A stretch of 37,037 nt of DNA from a virus. The translations under genes were made by a program, and so were the position numbers. The stretch spans positions 1 to 37,037 of the IMG/VR virus record IMGVR_UViG_3300042458_000296. The stretch is one strand, 5' to 3'. Positions 32,445 through 37,037 of this stretch are shown here, one piece after another; positions within the stretch are counted from its first letter, which is position 1; each line of letters opens with the position of its first letter. The notes under the pieces were generated by a model. That model worked only from the letters and a program-made list of their open reading frames with translations. It was not told the origin of the DNA and made no database searches.

Positions 32445-32645
32445 CTAGGATTGTTGTAGGTTAGTACGCACCCTACCCATATAATCTTCGTCCCCATCGG
32501 CAACGGCTTTACCATAATTTGTATACCACCATCCATAGGATAGGGCATCTGTCTTGTCTCTGAATCCATTGACATATACTCCATCTACTGTGACATTATA
32601 CCACATCTCTCCTTGATACAACGCCTTGACAATCTCATACTTCAT
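32445..32645 (-). CDS. Small aromatic protein, 66 residues
   Basis: Starts MKYEIVKALYQGEMWYNVTV with a beta-type composition (GVYVNGFRDKTDALSYGWWY). It overlaps the end of the gene upstream by 11 bases. No strong ribosome site, so coupling is likely. Function unknown. Confidence 0.6.
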   Translation of the reverse strand: MKYEIVKALYQGEMWYNVTVDGVYVNGFRDKTDALSYGWWYTNYGKAVADGDEDYMGRVRTNLQQS

Positions 32646-32781
32646 CTGCAGTTACCTCATCAATGTAATATGGATAAGGAAAGTGTTGCATTGCATCCGT
32701 GATAATCATCAATGCATTGTCTGCCTCTTGTGATTCAACATCATCAATCTCTGGGATCTCTACAATCATATAGACTTTCAT
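32635..32781 (-). CDS. Small acidic protein, 48 residues
   Basis: Encodes MKVYMIVEIPEIDDVESQEA, then a helix and FPYPYYIDEVTADEV. The ATG overlaps the upstream stop (ATGA) with GGTGAACCC before it. Sequence character and exact fit in the chain support a real gene. Function unknown. Confidence 0.6.
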   Translation of the reverse strand: MKVYMIVEIPEIDDVESQEADNALMIITDAMQHFPYPYYIDEVTADEV

Positions 32782-32969
32782 GGGTTCACCATTGGGTAAG
32801 AGTAGATGTCTATATTAACTCCGGCATAAGTCAGTCCAAGAGTCATAGCATAACGCTTAGCGTCATGTAAACTATCAAAGATAATCTTTACTTGTCCATT
32901 CATCCGCACCACATGGCACGGACTGGTAGTAACCTTCTTAGTCTTAGACTTCTTCTTCAAGGTTTTCAT
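32778..32969 (-). CDS. Small basic protein, 63 residues
   Basis: Lys-rich N-terminus (MKTLKKKSKTKKVTTSPCHV) followed by a compact fold (VKIIFDSLHDAKRYAMTLGL). The start at 32969 has TGGAGACAAGT; it overlaps its neighbour by 26 bases. The basic tail suggests nucleic acid contact; function unknown. Confidence 0.6.
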   Translation of the reverse strand: MKTLKKKSKTKKVTTSPCHVVRMNGQVKIIFDSLHDAKRYAMTLGLTYAGVNIDIYSYPMVNP

Positions 32970-33150
32970 ACTTGTCTCCAAAGATAATGGCGATGATCTG
33001 AACATCCTTATAGAGGTAACGCAACCCCTTACTTACTTGTTTAGTAGACTCAGACAATACAAAGTGTGAGCATTCAATCAACACCTCACCCTCCCCCTTA
33101 GTAGAGGGATTGTATACGACAACAACATTATACGGGGCTAACTCTTGCAT
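32944..33150 (-). CDS. Hypothetical protein, 68 residues
   Basis: Begins MQELAPYNVVVVYNPSTKGE; beta-type, then DVQIIAIIFGDKYE and an acidic end. AACTGGAGGATTA ribosome site and TAATG overlap upstream. Function unknown. Confidence 0.6.
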   Translation of the reverse strand: MQELAPYNVVVVYNPSTKGEGEVLIECSHFVLSESTKQVSKGLRYLYKDVQIIAIIFGDKYENLEEEV

Positions 33151-33323
33151 TAATCCTCCAGTTGGTCAAAGATAACAGAACGGAGATGATCCTTACGCTT
33201 ACTATAGATGTAACCGATAGAGATGATTACATCTAACCGATCCACAGCCCATAGACTCATGAACTCTTGTTGTAACATTTCATCTCTATCATCATAGATA
33301 ATCAGTACATTCCATAGTGTCAT
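33150..33323 (-). CDS. Small protein, 57 residues
   Basis: Encodes MTLWNVLIIYDDRDEMLQQE then a helix with FMSLWAVDRLDVIISIGYIYSK split by basic residues. The ATG overlaps the upstream stop (ATGA) and GGAGAATAAACA precedes it. Its stop overlaps the next start (TAATG). Function unknown. Confidence 0.6.
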   Translation of the reverse strand: MTLWNVLIIYDDRDEMLQQEFMSLWAVDRLDVIISIGYIYSKRKDHLRSVIFDQLED

Positions 33324-33544
33324 TGTTTATTCTCCGGATATTCCATAGTCATAAACGCTTTAACATATACACCACACAACACACTAATCTGAGAGATCTC
33401 ACTCATATGAGCCAACTCATACTCTTGATCGTTCTCATAGTTAGAAGGATCGCGTTGATGCAGTTCTTCAGCAGACCTAACAACACTCTCCCGAAGAAGA
33501 GACAAGACAATCAATACAGCATCACCTTCAAGTGTCATCTTCAT
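33320..33544 (-). CDS. Helical hypothetical protein, 74 residues
   Basis: Begins MKMTLEGDAVLIVLSLLRES; a long helix with charged residues, then ISVLCGVYVKAFM. AAGGATACACA ribosome site. Function unknown. Confidence 0.6.
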   Translation of the reverse strand: MKMTLEGDAVLIVLSLLRESVVRSAEELHQRDPSNYENDQEYELAHMSEISQISVLCGVYVKAFMTMEYPENKQ

Positions 33545-33648
33545 TGTGTATCCTTGTTAATCTTATCGTTCTCTTCAACACAGTATAGTAGGCATGCTAC
33601 AATGAGCACACCAATCATACCACCAATACAAGGTAGAAAGATACTCAT
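33541..33648 (-). CDS. Small single-span membrane protein, 35 residues
   Basis: Encodes MSIFLPCIGGMIGVLIVACL then LYCVEENDKINKDTQ. Residues 3-24 form one membrane span; the C-terminus is charged. CGGAGGTAGAAGT is a strong ribosome site, and both ends overlap neighbours (ATGA). Function unknown. Confidence 0.65.
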   Translation of the reverse strand: MSIFLPCIGGMIGVLIVACLLYCVEENDKINKDTQ

Positions 33649-33929
33649 ACTTCTACCTCCGTCCACTTACTAACTCCATTCATCTTATTGATAGTCTTCT
33701 TAAGTGAGTCAACATACTCCTCAAGTTTACCCACAGTAGCGGCATAATACTTAAGGGTATTAGTAAACCCTTCATTACCTGTCTTCAAGATAGCATTAGC
33801 ATCCTGAAGTCTCTTATTAGCCTCGACTAACTCTCCAATCTTATCAGAGAACTCAGACTGAACAGCCTCAAGGTGTACAATGTACGCTTGTGCCGCAGTC
33901 AACATCTTCTTTACTTCTGTTTCGTTCAT
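33645..33929 (-). CDS. Coiled-coil protein, 94 residues
   Basis: Almost wholly helical with heptad-like spacing (MNETEVKKMLTAAQAYIVHL, KIGELVEANKRLQDANAIL). AAGGAGACAGC ribosome site. Start overlaps the upstream gene's stop (ATGA). Function unknown. Confidence 0.6.
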   Translation of the reverse strand: MNETEVKKMLTAAQAYIVHLEAVQSEFSDKIGELVEANKRLQDANAILKTGNEGFTNTLKYYAATVGKLEEYVDSLKKTINKMNGVSKWTEVEV

Positions 33930-34180
33930 GCTGTCTCCTTCTTAATAAAGTAAAGATACCCTTCGAACTTAATATCAAAGGAGTCATTGGACATCTCTCT
34001 TGCCCACTCAAACACACTTTCCAGAGTATCAAACTCTAGTGCATTAATGACATAAGAACCCTCACCCTTATAGGCGAAGACCTCAAATCCTTTAACACAT
34101 GACTCAACAATAATACGAGCACCCTTCTTAAACTCCATCTCTACAGTCGGTTCCCACTCAGCATTAAAGCCACTATACAT
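33926..34180 (-). CDS. Hypothetical protein, 84 residues
   Basis: Starts MYSGFNAEWEPTVEMEF, with a beta-rich first half and a helix (LESVFEWAREMSND). The ATG at 34180 has AAGGAGAATGAT; an ATG at 34231 is inside the hairpin element and is not used. First gene after the non-coding element. Function unknown. Confidence 0.65.
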   Translation of the reverse strand: MYSGFNAEWEPTVEMEFKKGARIIVESCVKGFEVFAYKGEGSYVINALEFDTLESVFEWAREMSNDSFDIKFEGYLYFIKKETA

Positions 34181-34223
34181 ATCATTCTCCTTGTTAAAGA
34201 AAGAAAGTAAGTCAGACGAAAGA

Positions 34224-34253
34224 TATACCATAGGTTTCCCTACGGTATACCGT
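34224..34253 (-). repeat. Direct repeat copy A of the 30-bp tetraloop hairpin
   Basis: Thirty bases identical to copy B at 34412-34441 (188 bp apart). Just outside the repeat one arm base differs so a G-U replaces a G-C pair, keeping the stem. Bounds one side of the non-coding element. Confidence 0.85.
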
Positions 34254-34411
34254 GATAGGAAATAGATTCACTAGGCAACTATCATACCTAGTGAATAGTT
34301 ATTCTGTATGCCTACGACAAGCATAGTATCGGTAACTAACCTTTGCTGATTGTTCACGTTTTAATAGTCAGCAAACTATCTAACATTGAGGAGGATGTTA
34401 GCAACCAAAGG

Positions 34412-34441
34412 TATACCATAGGTTTCCCTACGGTATACCGT
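34412..34441 (-). repeat. Direct repeat copy B of the 30-bp tetraloop hairpin
   Basis: Thirty bases identical to copy A at 34224-34253. It bounds the other side of the element and begins two bases after the stop of the 34443-34709 gene. Confidence 0.85.
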
Positions 34442-34442
34442 A

Positions 34443-34709
34443 TTAGACATAGTGAAGGACTTGCGTCACTTCAATCAGACAAACATGCATACATGCACCC
34501 TTATCGTGGCATATGCTAACCCATTGATTAGCGGAGACTTGTCTCATATCAATCATGATGCTATCCCTAGCCCATCCGGGCAAGGATTCAGTTACCATGT
34601 CCGCAAGACGGGCTTCCTTAACATCCACCATATCAGTGAATGTACCCAATGGACGACTCAACTTCTCGTTAACATTGGCATCCAAACTCCGCGATGTTAC
34701 TACGATCAT
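34443..34709 (-). CDS. Hypothetical protein, 88 residues
   Basis: Starts MIVVTSRSLDANVNEKLSRP; middle helix MVDVKEARLADMVTESLPGW, then a Cys/Met-rich end (CHDKGACMHVCLIEV). AAAGGAGATACT ribosome site. The three-Cys end could bind a metal. Function unknown. Confidence 0.65.
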   Translation of the reverse strand: MIVVTSRSLDANVNEKLSRPLGTFTDMVDVKEARLADMVTESLPGWARDSIMIDMRQVSANQWVSICHDKGACMHVCLIEVTQVLHYV

Positions 34710-34719
34710 AGTATCTCCT

Positions 34720-34869
34720 TTAGATTGACCACGACATCAAACGACCAGACTCTACACTAACAATCTCAACATCATCTAAGACCATGCCCGTATCATTGCG
34801 GATATACGCCAAGCATTGAGCATATGACCCAGTGCATACATGCGATCCCTGATATTCTACTCTGAACAT
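34720..34869 (-). CDS. Small protein, 49 residues
   Basis: Encodes MFRVEYQGSHVCTGSYAQCL, then AYIRNDTGMVLDDVEIVSVE, a compact pattern of strand, helix, strand. ATG overlaps the upstream stop (TAATG). Its stop is followed by AAAGGAGATACT of the next gene. Function unknown. Confidence 0.65.
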   Translation of the reverse strand: MFRVEYQGSHVCTGSYAQCLAYIRNDTGMVLDDVEIVSVESGRLMSWSI

Positions 34870-35078
34870 TATGCACCTATTTTCTCAGAGTTAGACATCG
34901 CCGCAATATCAGCCCGAACTAACTCAGCAGTCCGATACTGCCGAAGACCATCATTCCAAACAACATAATAGAAACCACCAACTTCTGCCCGACTAGCAGA
35001 CCATACACCATCCTCGTCATTAATACGAGTCTTAACAATCTTATAGCCCTTGCCGCTGAATGAATCAATGATCTCCAT
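34869..35078 (-). CDS. Hypothetical protein, 69 residues
   Basis: Beta-type (MEIIDSFSGKGYKIVKTRIN, GGFYYVVWNDGLRQY) ending in a helix (ELVRADIAAMSNSEK). TAATG overlap upstream. Function unknown. Confidence 0.65.
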   Translation of the reverse strand: MEIIDSFSGKGYKIVKTRINDEDGVWSASRAEVGGFYYVVWNDGLRQYRTAELVRADIAAMSNSEKIGA

Positions 35079-35263
35079 TACTTGCCTACTTTCGTGATAC
35101 GAATCTTAGTAAACACTCCAACCTTACGGAGTGCAATGATAATAGCCTTCTCATTTAATTGCATACCCCGAAGGTATTGGAATGCCTTCAGTTCATCCTG
35201 AGATGAATTACCTGCATTCAACAGTAACTGCCGACCAACCGTATCAATCGTCTTAGTAGCCAT
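35078..35263 (-). CDS. Small basic protein, 61 residues
   Basis: Begins MATKTIDTVGRQLLLNAGNS and ends in a basic strand (VGVFTKIRITKVGK). The AAGGAGGCTACT ribosome site is the strongest in the early block, implying high expression soon after infection. Function unknown. Confidence 0.7.
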   Translation of the reverse strand: MATKTIDTVGRQLLLNAGNSSQDELKAFQYLRGMQLNEKAIIIALRKVGVFTKIRITKVGK

Positions 35264-35279
35264 AGTAGCCTCCTTGAAT

Positions 35280-35311
35280 GGATGATAGGAGATATTTCAC
35301 CCCTACCATCC
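35280..35311 (-). promoter_or_regulatory. Intergenic hairpin between the first two early genes
   Basis: Minus strand GGATGGTAGG pairs with CCTATCATCC (10 pairs, one G-U) around a 12-base loop, 16 bases before the next ribosome site. No U-run follows. In T7, RNase III cuts early mRNA at hairpins between genes; a similar role is possible here. Confidence 0.5.
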
Positions 35312-35329
35312 GATAGATTAGATCATACC

Positions 35330-35629
35330 TTACAGACCAAACTCAGCAAGAACATTCGATGCTTCATTAGCAGCATTGCTCTTGTTAGTACCGGGAGCAG
35401 GTAGACCAACCCACGAATTAAACTCAGCCCGTTCATCTCGATCAAAGCCGAGATGACCACCACGAACCAACAGAGCATTCATCTGACCAAAGACAGACGA
35501 TGCAATGCCCTGCGTAGTATGCTTAGCATTCTTAGCCTTGCAGTACAAGTAATCATACACCGCTCCGGCAGTCTCCATATCAGCAGAACGACCCTTATTC
35601 ATGAAAGTAATGAGAGTATTCTTATCCAT
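35330..35629 (-). CDS. First early gene, hypothetical protein of 99 residues
   Basis: Starts MDKNTLITFMNKGRSADMET; helical in the middle (AGAVYDYLYCKAKNAKHTTQ) with a C-terminal AANEASNVLAEFGL helix. GGAGAATAATCACT precedes the ATG. As the first well-supported gene of the early block it may act against host functions, but no family is recognised. Confidence 0.7.
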   Translation of the reverse strand: MDKNTLITFMNKGRSADMETAGAVYDYLYCKAKNAKHTTQGIASSVFGQMNALLVRGGHLGFDRDERAEFNSWVGLPAPGTNKSNAANEASNVLAEFGL

Positions 35630-35671
35630 AGTGATTATTCTCCGAAAGAGGATGAAAGGATAGAACAATTC

Positions 35672-35741
35672 TACCCTCTAGCAATACCCTACGAAAGAAC
35701 GCAGGGGATTCTAGAGGGTACTCTAGTGCCAATCTAGAGTA
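35672..35741 (-). promoter_or_regulatory. Leader with competing hairpins before the first early gene
   Basis: Minus strand: TACTCTAG pairs with CTAGAGTA (35719-35741); TACCCTCTAG pairs with CTAGAGGGTA (35672-35720), enclosing a further stem CCCTGCG/CGTAGGG. The middle block CTAGAGTACCCTCTAG can instead fold on itself (CTAGAG/CTCTAG), so alternative folds exclude each other. It ends about 30 bases before the ribosome site of the first early gene, which fits an attenuator or an RNase III leader (inference). Confidence 0.5.
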
Positions 35742-35784
35742 TCCACCATCTTACGTACTGAGATATCTATCGCTTTCGCCTTTA

Positions 35785-35933
35785 CTATACCTCAGTCTTA
35801 TTCAATCTCCTCACTTGCTCCACCTCTTGGGGCTGCAAGTTACGCTTATTGAACGATGCCCATAGGGCATAGCACTCCTCGTGCCACCTCCTTACGTCAG
35901 AATCATCGGCTTACCATTAGTGCGAGGATTCAT
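35785..35933 (-). pseudogene. Possible small gene interrupted by a -1 frameshift
   Basis: Frame 0 begins ATG at 35933 (MNPRTNGKPMILT, stop at 35892). The -1 frame, open through the overlap, reads DDSDVRRWHEECYALWASFN then KRNLQPQEVEQVRRLNKTEV to a stop at 35785. The second part has normal protein character and lacks its own ATG. A single-base change or a programmed shift would give about 49 residues. AGGT near the ATG is a weak ribosome site. Confidence 0.3.
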
Positions 35934-36234
35934 CGGGTTACCTACTAGGACGGCTTATTGGATGCGTTCCATATCGTAGGGGAAGTTCTGATAACATTCA
36001 TGGATTACGGCACTACTACCCCCCTCATGTCGGTGAGGGATCCATCGGCACTCAAGCCGGGATTCGTGCAATCTCCATGACATCACCTCCGACAACCCTT
36101 CGGGCGTTGGCTTTACCTGCTACGATGTCCCTTGAGGGCGGTAGATCCGGTAAGGTGCGATCAGGTCGGCGATTCGTATTCGCTGACACTTAACAACGCA
36201 TCAGCCGGGAAAATCCGCAACCACAAGCCGCAAA

Positions 36235-36323
36235 GTCCGATAACTTTATCCCTCGCCACCAAGGTTATCGGACTTTGATCCCCACAGGTTATCGGACGCG
36301 CCACGCCCCTCAGGTTATCGGAC
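36235..36323. repeat. Iterated 12-bp repeat array AGGTTATCGGAC
   Basis: Direct copies at 36262-36273, 36286-36297 and 36312-36323 (24 and 26 bp apart), plus an inverted copy at 36235-36246 that differs at one base (GTCCGATAACTT). The inverted and first direct copies extend to a 14-bp perfect inverted repeat (CAAAGTCCGATAAC). Spacing near multiples of a helical turn suggests protein binding on one face. Confidence 0.8.
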
Positions 36324-36328
36324 ATGGC

Positions 36329-36365
36329 GGGATGACGGGGGGTGCGCCGGGGGGATTTAGGGGGG
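36329..36365 (+). other. Canonical G-quadruplex motif
   Basis: Plus strand has four G-runs of 3, 6, 6 and 6 (36329, 36337, 36349, 36360) separated by ATGAC, TGCGCC and ATTTA, fitting G3+N1-7 four times. It lies six bases after the repeat array and is striking in an otherwise AT-leaning genome. Confidence 0.7.
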
Positions 36366-36554
36366 ATACCCCTTCGCTAATTTTTGACCCCTCTAGTCGA
36401 TTCCTAGATTGAGTAGGGATCCCCCTAGCTTGCCCTGTGGAGGGTTGTTTGTGTTGATGTCCTCCGGTAGCCCCAGAGGGATCCGGGGACCCCATAGGAA
36501 ATCGACAAGGGATTAACCGGGGGGTAAACCCCGGAGTGCTCTATTCTCTGAATA

Positions 36555-36584
36555 ATCCTAGATCCCCTTTCAGGGACCTAGGAT
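36555..36584. other. Hairpin in the control region
   Basis: ATCCTAGATCCC pairs with GGGACCTAGGAT (12 pairs, one A-C mismatch) around CTTTCA. On neither strand is there a clean U-run, so its role (terminator or binding site) is open. Confidence 0.5.
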
Positions 36585-36609
36585 CTGTATGTTTATATAA
36601 TATTGTAAT

Positions 36610-36735
36610 TAACACTTAGGTTAACTAGGGTTACCCTTAGGTTACCTAAGGGACTATGTATTACTATATAATATAATAACATAATTTTAAAAACTTAAAG
36701 ACAGTCTAGGTTACTCAAGGTATCCCTTAAGTATC
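36610..36735. repeat. AGGTTA-type short repeats and a 19-bp palindrome
   Basis: Several variants of AGGTTA/GGGTTACC occur at about 11-20 bp spacing; the best palindrome is CCCTTAGGT-T-ACCTAAGGG at 36634-36652. A very AT-rich block (36655-36705) lies between them. T7 has arrays of short CCTAAAG-like repeats next to its terminal repeats; resemblance is suggestive only. Confidence 0.45.
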
Positions 36736-36739
36736 TATC

Positions 36740-36760
36740 TAGTAGCCCCAACTATTGGGC
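36740..36760 (-). promoter_or_regulatory. Putative phage RNA polymerase promoter at the head of the control region
   Basis: Minus strand GCCCAATAGTTGGGGCTACTA. It overlaps the stop codon of the incoming gene and points toward the early block. It shares 18 bases exactly with the dut-side copy (CAATAGTTGGGGCTACTA). It also forms an inverted repeat (CCCAA/TTGGG). Confidence 0.7.
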
Positions 36761-37037
36761 ATCATCTAAGAGATCCCCTAGGGAACCTGATACACCCTTT
36801 GACATGTCTTCATAACGGACTCCGGCTTGGGCTGCTCTTGCCTTCTTAAGGGCTTGGGCTTCCAGCTCAAAGTTGCGGGGGGCAACCTTAGGTATCGGTG
36901 GTAACGACTGAGAAGAACTTTGTTTTCTTCCTTGGCTCTTTGCATAAGGATGTGGGTTTCTGTGAATCATATTCATGTAGGTTTGCAATGTTCCCTTTTC
37001 TTCCAAAGCTCCTGAGACTTCTAGGGATCTAGCAGCC
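36752..37037 (-). CDS. C-terminal fragment of a gene that enters from outside the window
   Basis: The frame is open to the window edge (95 codons visible) and ends SLGDLLDDAQ. It is Ser/Gln/Lys/Ala-rich with a helix (NFELEAQALKKARAAQAGVR), and no domain is recognised. A TTG at 37006 with AGGAG could be an internal start, but the open frame upstream favours a truncated larger protein, perhaps the last late gene (terminase or virion protein), which cannot be decided here. Confidence 0.5.
   Translation of the reverse strand, partial: AARSLEVSGALEEKGTLQTYMNMIHRNPHPYAKSQGRKQSSSQSLPPIPKVAPRNFELEAQALKKARAAQAGVRYEDMSKGVSGSLGDLLDDAQ

Larger units (their letters stand above)
34224..34441 (-). ncRNA. 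Hairpin-tiled non-coding element flanked by identical tetraloop hairpins
   Basis: A 218-nt stretch without a gene between two early genes. On the minus strand it holds six successive stem-loops: two identical outer hairpins (34412-34441 and 34224-34253) with a 13-pair stem (GGTATACCGTAGG with CCTATGGTATACC) and a GAAA tetraloop; then 34380-34401 (CTAACAT/ATGTTAG, loop CCTCCTCA), 34342-34375 (TTTGCTGA/TCAGCAAA), 34307-34325 (TATGCT/GGCATA) and 34266-34296 (ATTCACTAGG/CCTAGTGAAT). Pairing with G-U in the stems and the GNRA loop favours an RNA on the minus strand. Function unknown: stable RNA, mRNA processing site or origin. Confidence 0.6.
35742..36739. other. About 1 kb region with little coding sequence
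   Basis: Apart from the frameshift candidate, only short open stretches occur, such as a GTG-started 45-codon frame at 36052-36189 (no ribosome site; reads SANTNRRPDRTLPDLPPS). Composition is uneven: GC-rich with G-runs around 36300-36540 and AT-rich around 36580-36710. It contains iterated repeats, a G-quadruplex motif and several hairpins, including CCGGGG/CCCCGG at 36517-36534. It lies between an incoming gene and the first early gene, where T7-like genomes keep terminal repeats, early promoters or an origin. Confidence 0.6.

Noticed and set aside
32336-32584. An 82-codon minus-strand frame overlapping the promoter region
   Set aside because: It overlaps two better-supported genes, has no ribosome site, and covers the repeated promoter motif; its protein shows no coherent composition.
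34224-34441. CRISPR-like array suggested by two equal 30-bp repeats
   Set aside because: Only two copies 188 bp apart, and the spacer holds other hairpins; not a repeat-spacer array.
35770-35830. Host sigma-70 promoter near TATAGT at the end of the frameshift candidate
   Set aside because: The TTGAAT hexamer is only about 10 bases away from TATAGT, and no proper -35 at 16-18 bases was found.
35823-35836. Plus-strand TTGGGGCT resembling the promoter core
   Set aside because: Only 8 bases match and the flanks differ; it points away from all genes.
36052-36189. A GTG-started 45-codon frame in the control region
   Set aside because: Reads passably as protein but has no ribosome site and no overlap with neighbours; noted only within the region entry.
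36466-36478. GGTAGCCCCAG similar to the reverse of the promoter core
   Set aside because: Match stops at GGGGCTACC and lacks the TAGTT part.
36310-36495. A 61-codon minus-strand frame, Pro/Gly-rich
   Set aside because: Produced by GC-rich G-runs and repeats; no ribosome site and no protein-like pattern.

Overview
The window is most of a T7-like podovirus genome (Autographiviridae type). Every supported gene reads on the minus strand, so transcription runs from about 36.7 kb down to 1. Evidence for the type: a single-subunit phage RNA polymerase (25690-28161), a primase-helicase, a family A DNA polymerase, a 5'-3' exonuclease, and T7-order portal, scaffold, capsid and tail tube genes. The window is not a complete unit. 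A tail tubular protein B gene runs off position 1 and another open frame runs off position 37037. Internal virion proteins and lysis genes were not recognised here, and no terminase was identified (the fragment at the right edge could belong to one). The edges therefore look like an arbitrary cut in a larger or circularly assembled genome. The host cannot be named from the sequence. The four phage tRNAs read AAA, UUA, AGA and AUA, which would suit a host richer in GC than the phage.

Layout in the direction of transcription. (1) 36.75-35.63 kb: about 1.1 kb almost without genes, with a phage-type promoter, an AT-rich block, a G-quadruplex motif, iterated 12-bp repeats and leader hairpins; this is the best candidate for a control, origin or terminus region. 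(2) 35.63-28.3 kb: a chain of very small, tightly coupled early genes, interrupted by a 218-nt fully hairpin-tiled non-coding element (34224-34441) and by four tRNA genes, and ending with a DUF932 gene. (3) 28.2-21.2 kb: RNA polymerase, a metallophosphatase, a citrate-synthase-like pseudoenzyme, single-strand binding protein, RusA resolvase, a terminator, and ThyX. (4) 21.2-13.1 kb: primase-helicase, DNA polymerase, DUF4406 protein, a permuted NlpC/P60-like protein, dNMP-kinase-like protein, exonuclease, dUTPase and B12-dependent ribonucleotide reductase. (5) 13.1 kb to 1: virion genes, namely portal, a tail-fibre cassette, scaffold, capsid, a strong terminator, and tail tube A and B.

How it fits together: four near-identical copies of an element with core TAGTTGGGGCTA lie in front of the early block, inside the early block, in front of the ssb block and in front of dut/nrdJ. 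They are good candidates for promoters of the phage's own RNA polymerase. The phage carries its own replication set and a nucleotide supply route (NrdJ, ThyX, Dut, dNMP kinase). Many neighbouring genes overlap as ATGA or TAATG, which suggests translational coupling throughout. Several short genes (33 to 57 codons) that are easily missed are included in the annotation.
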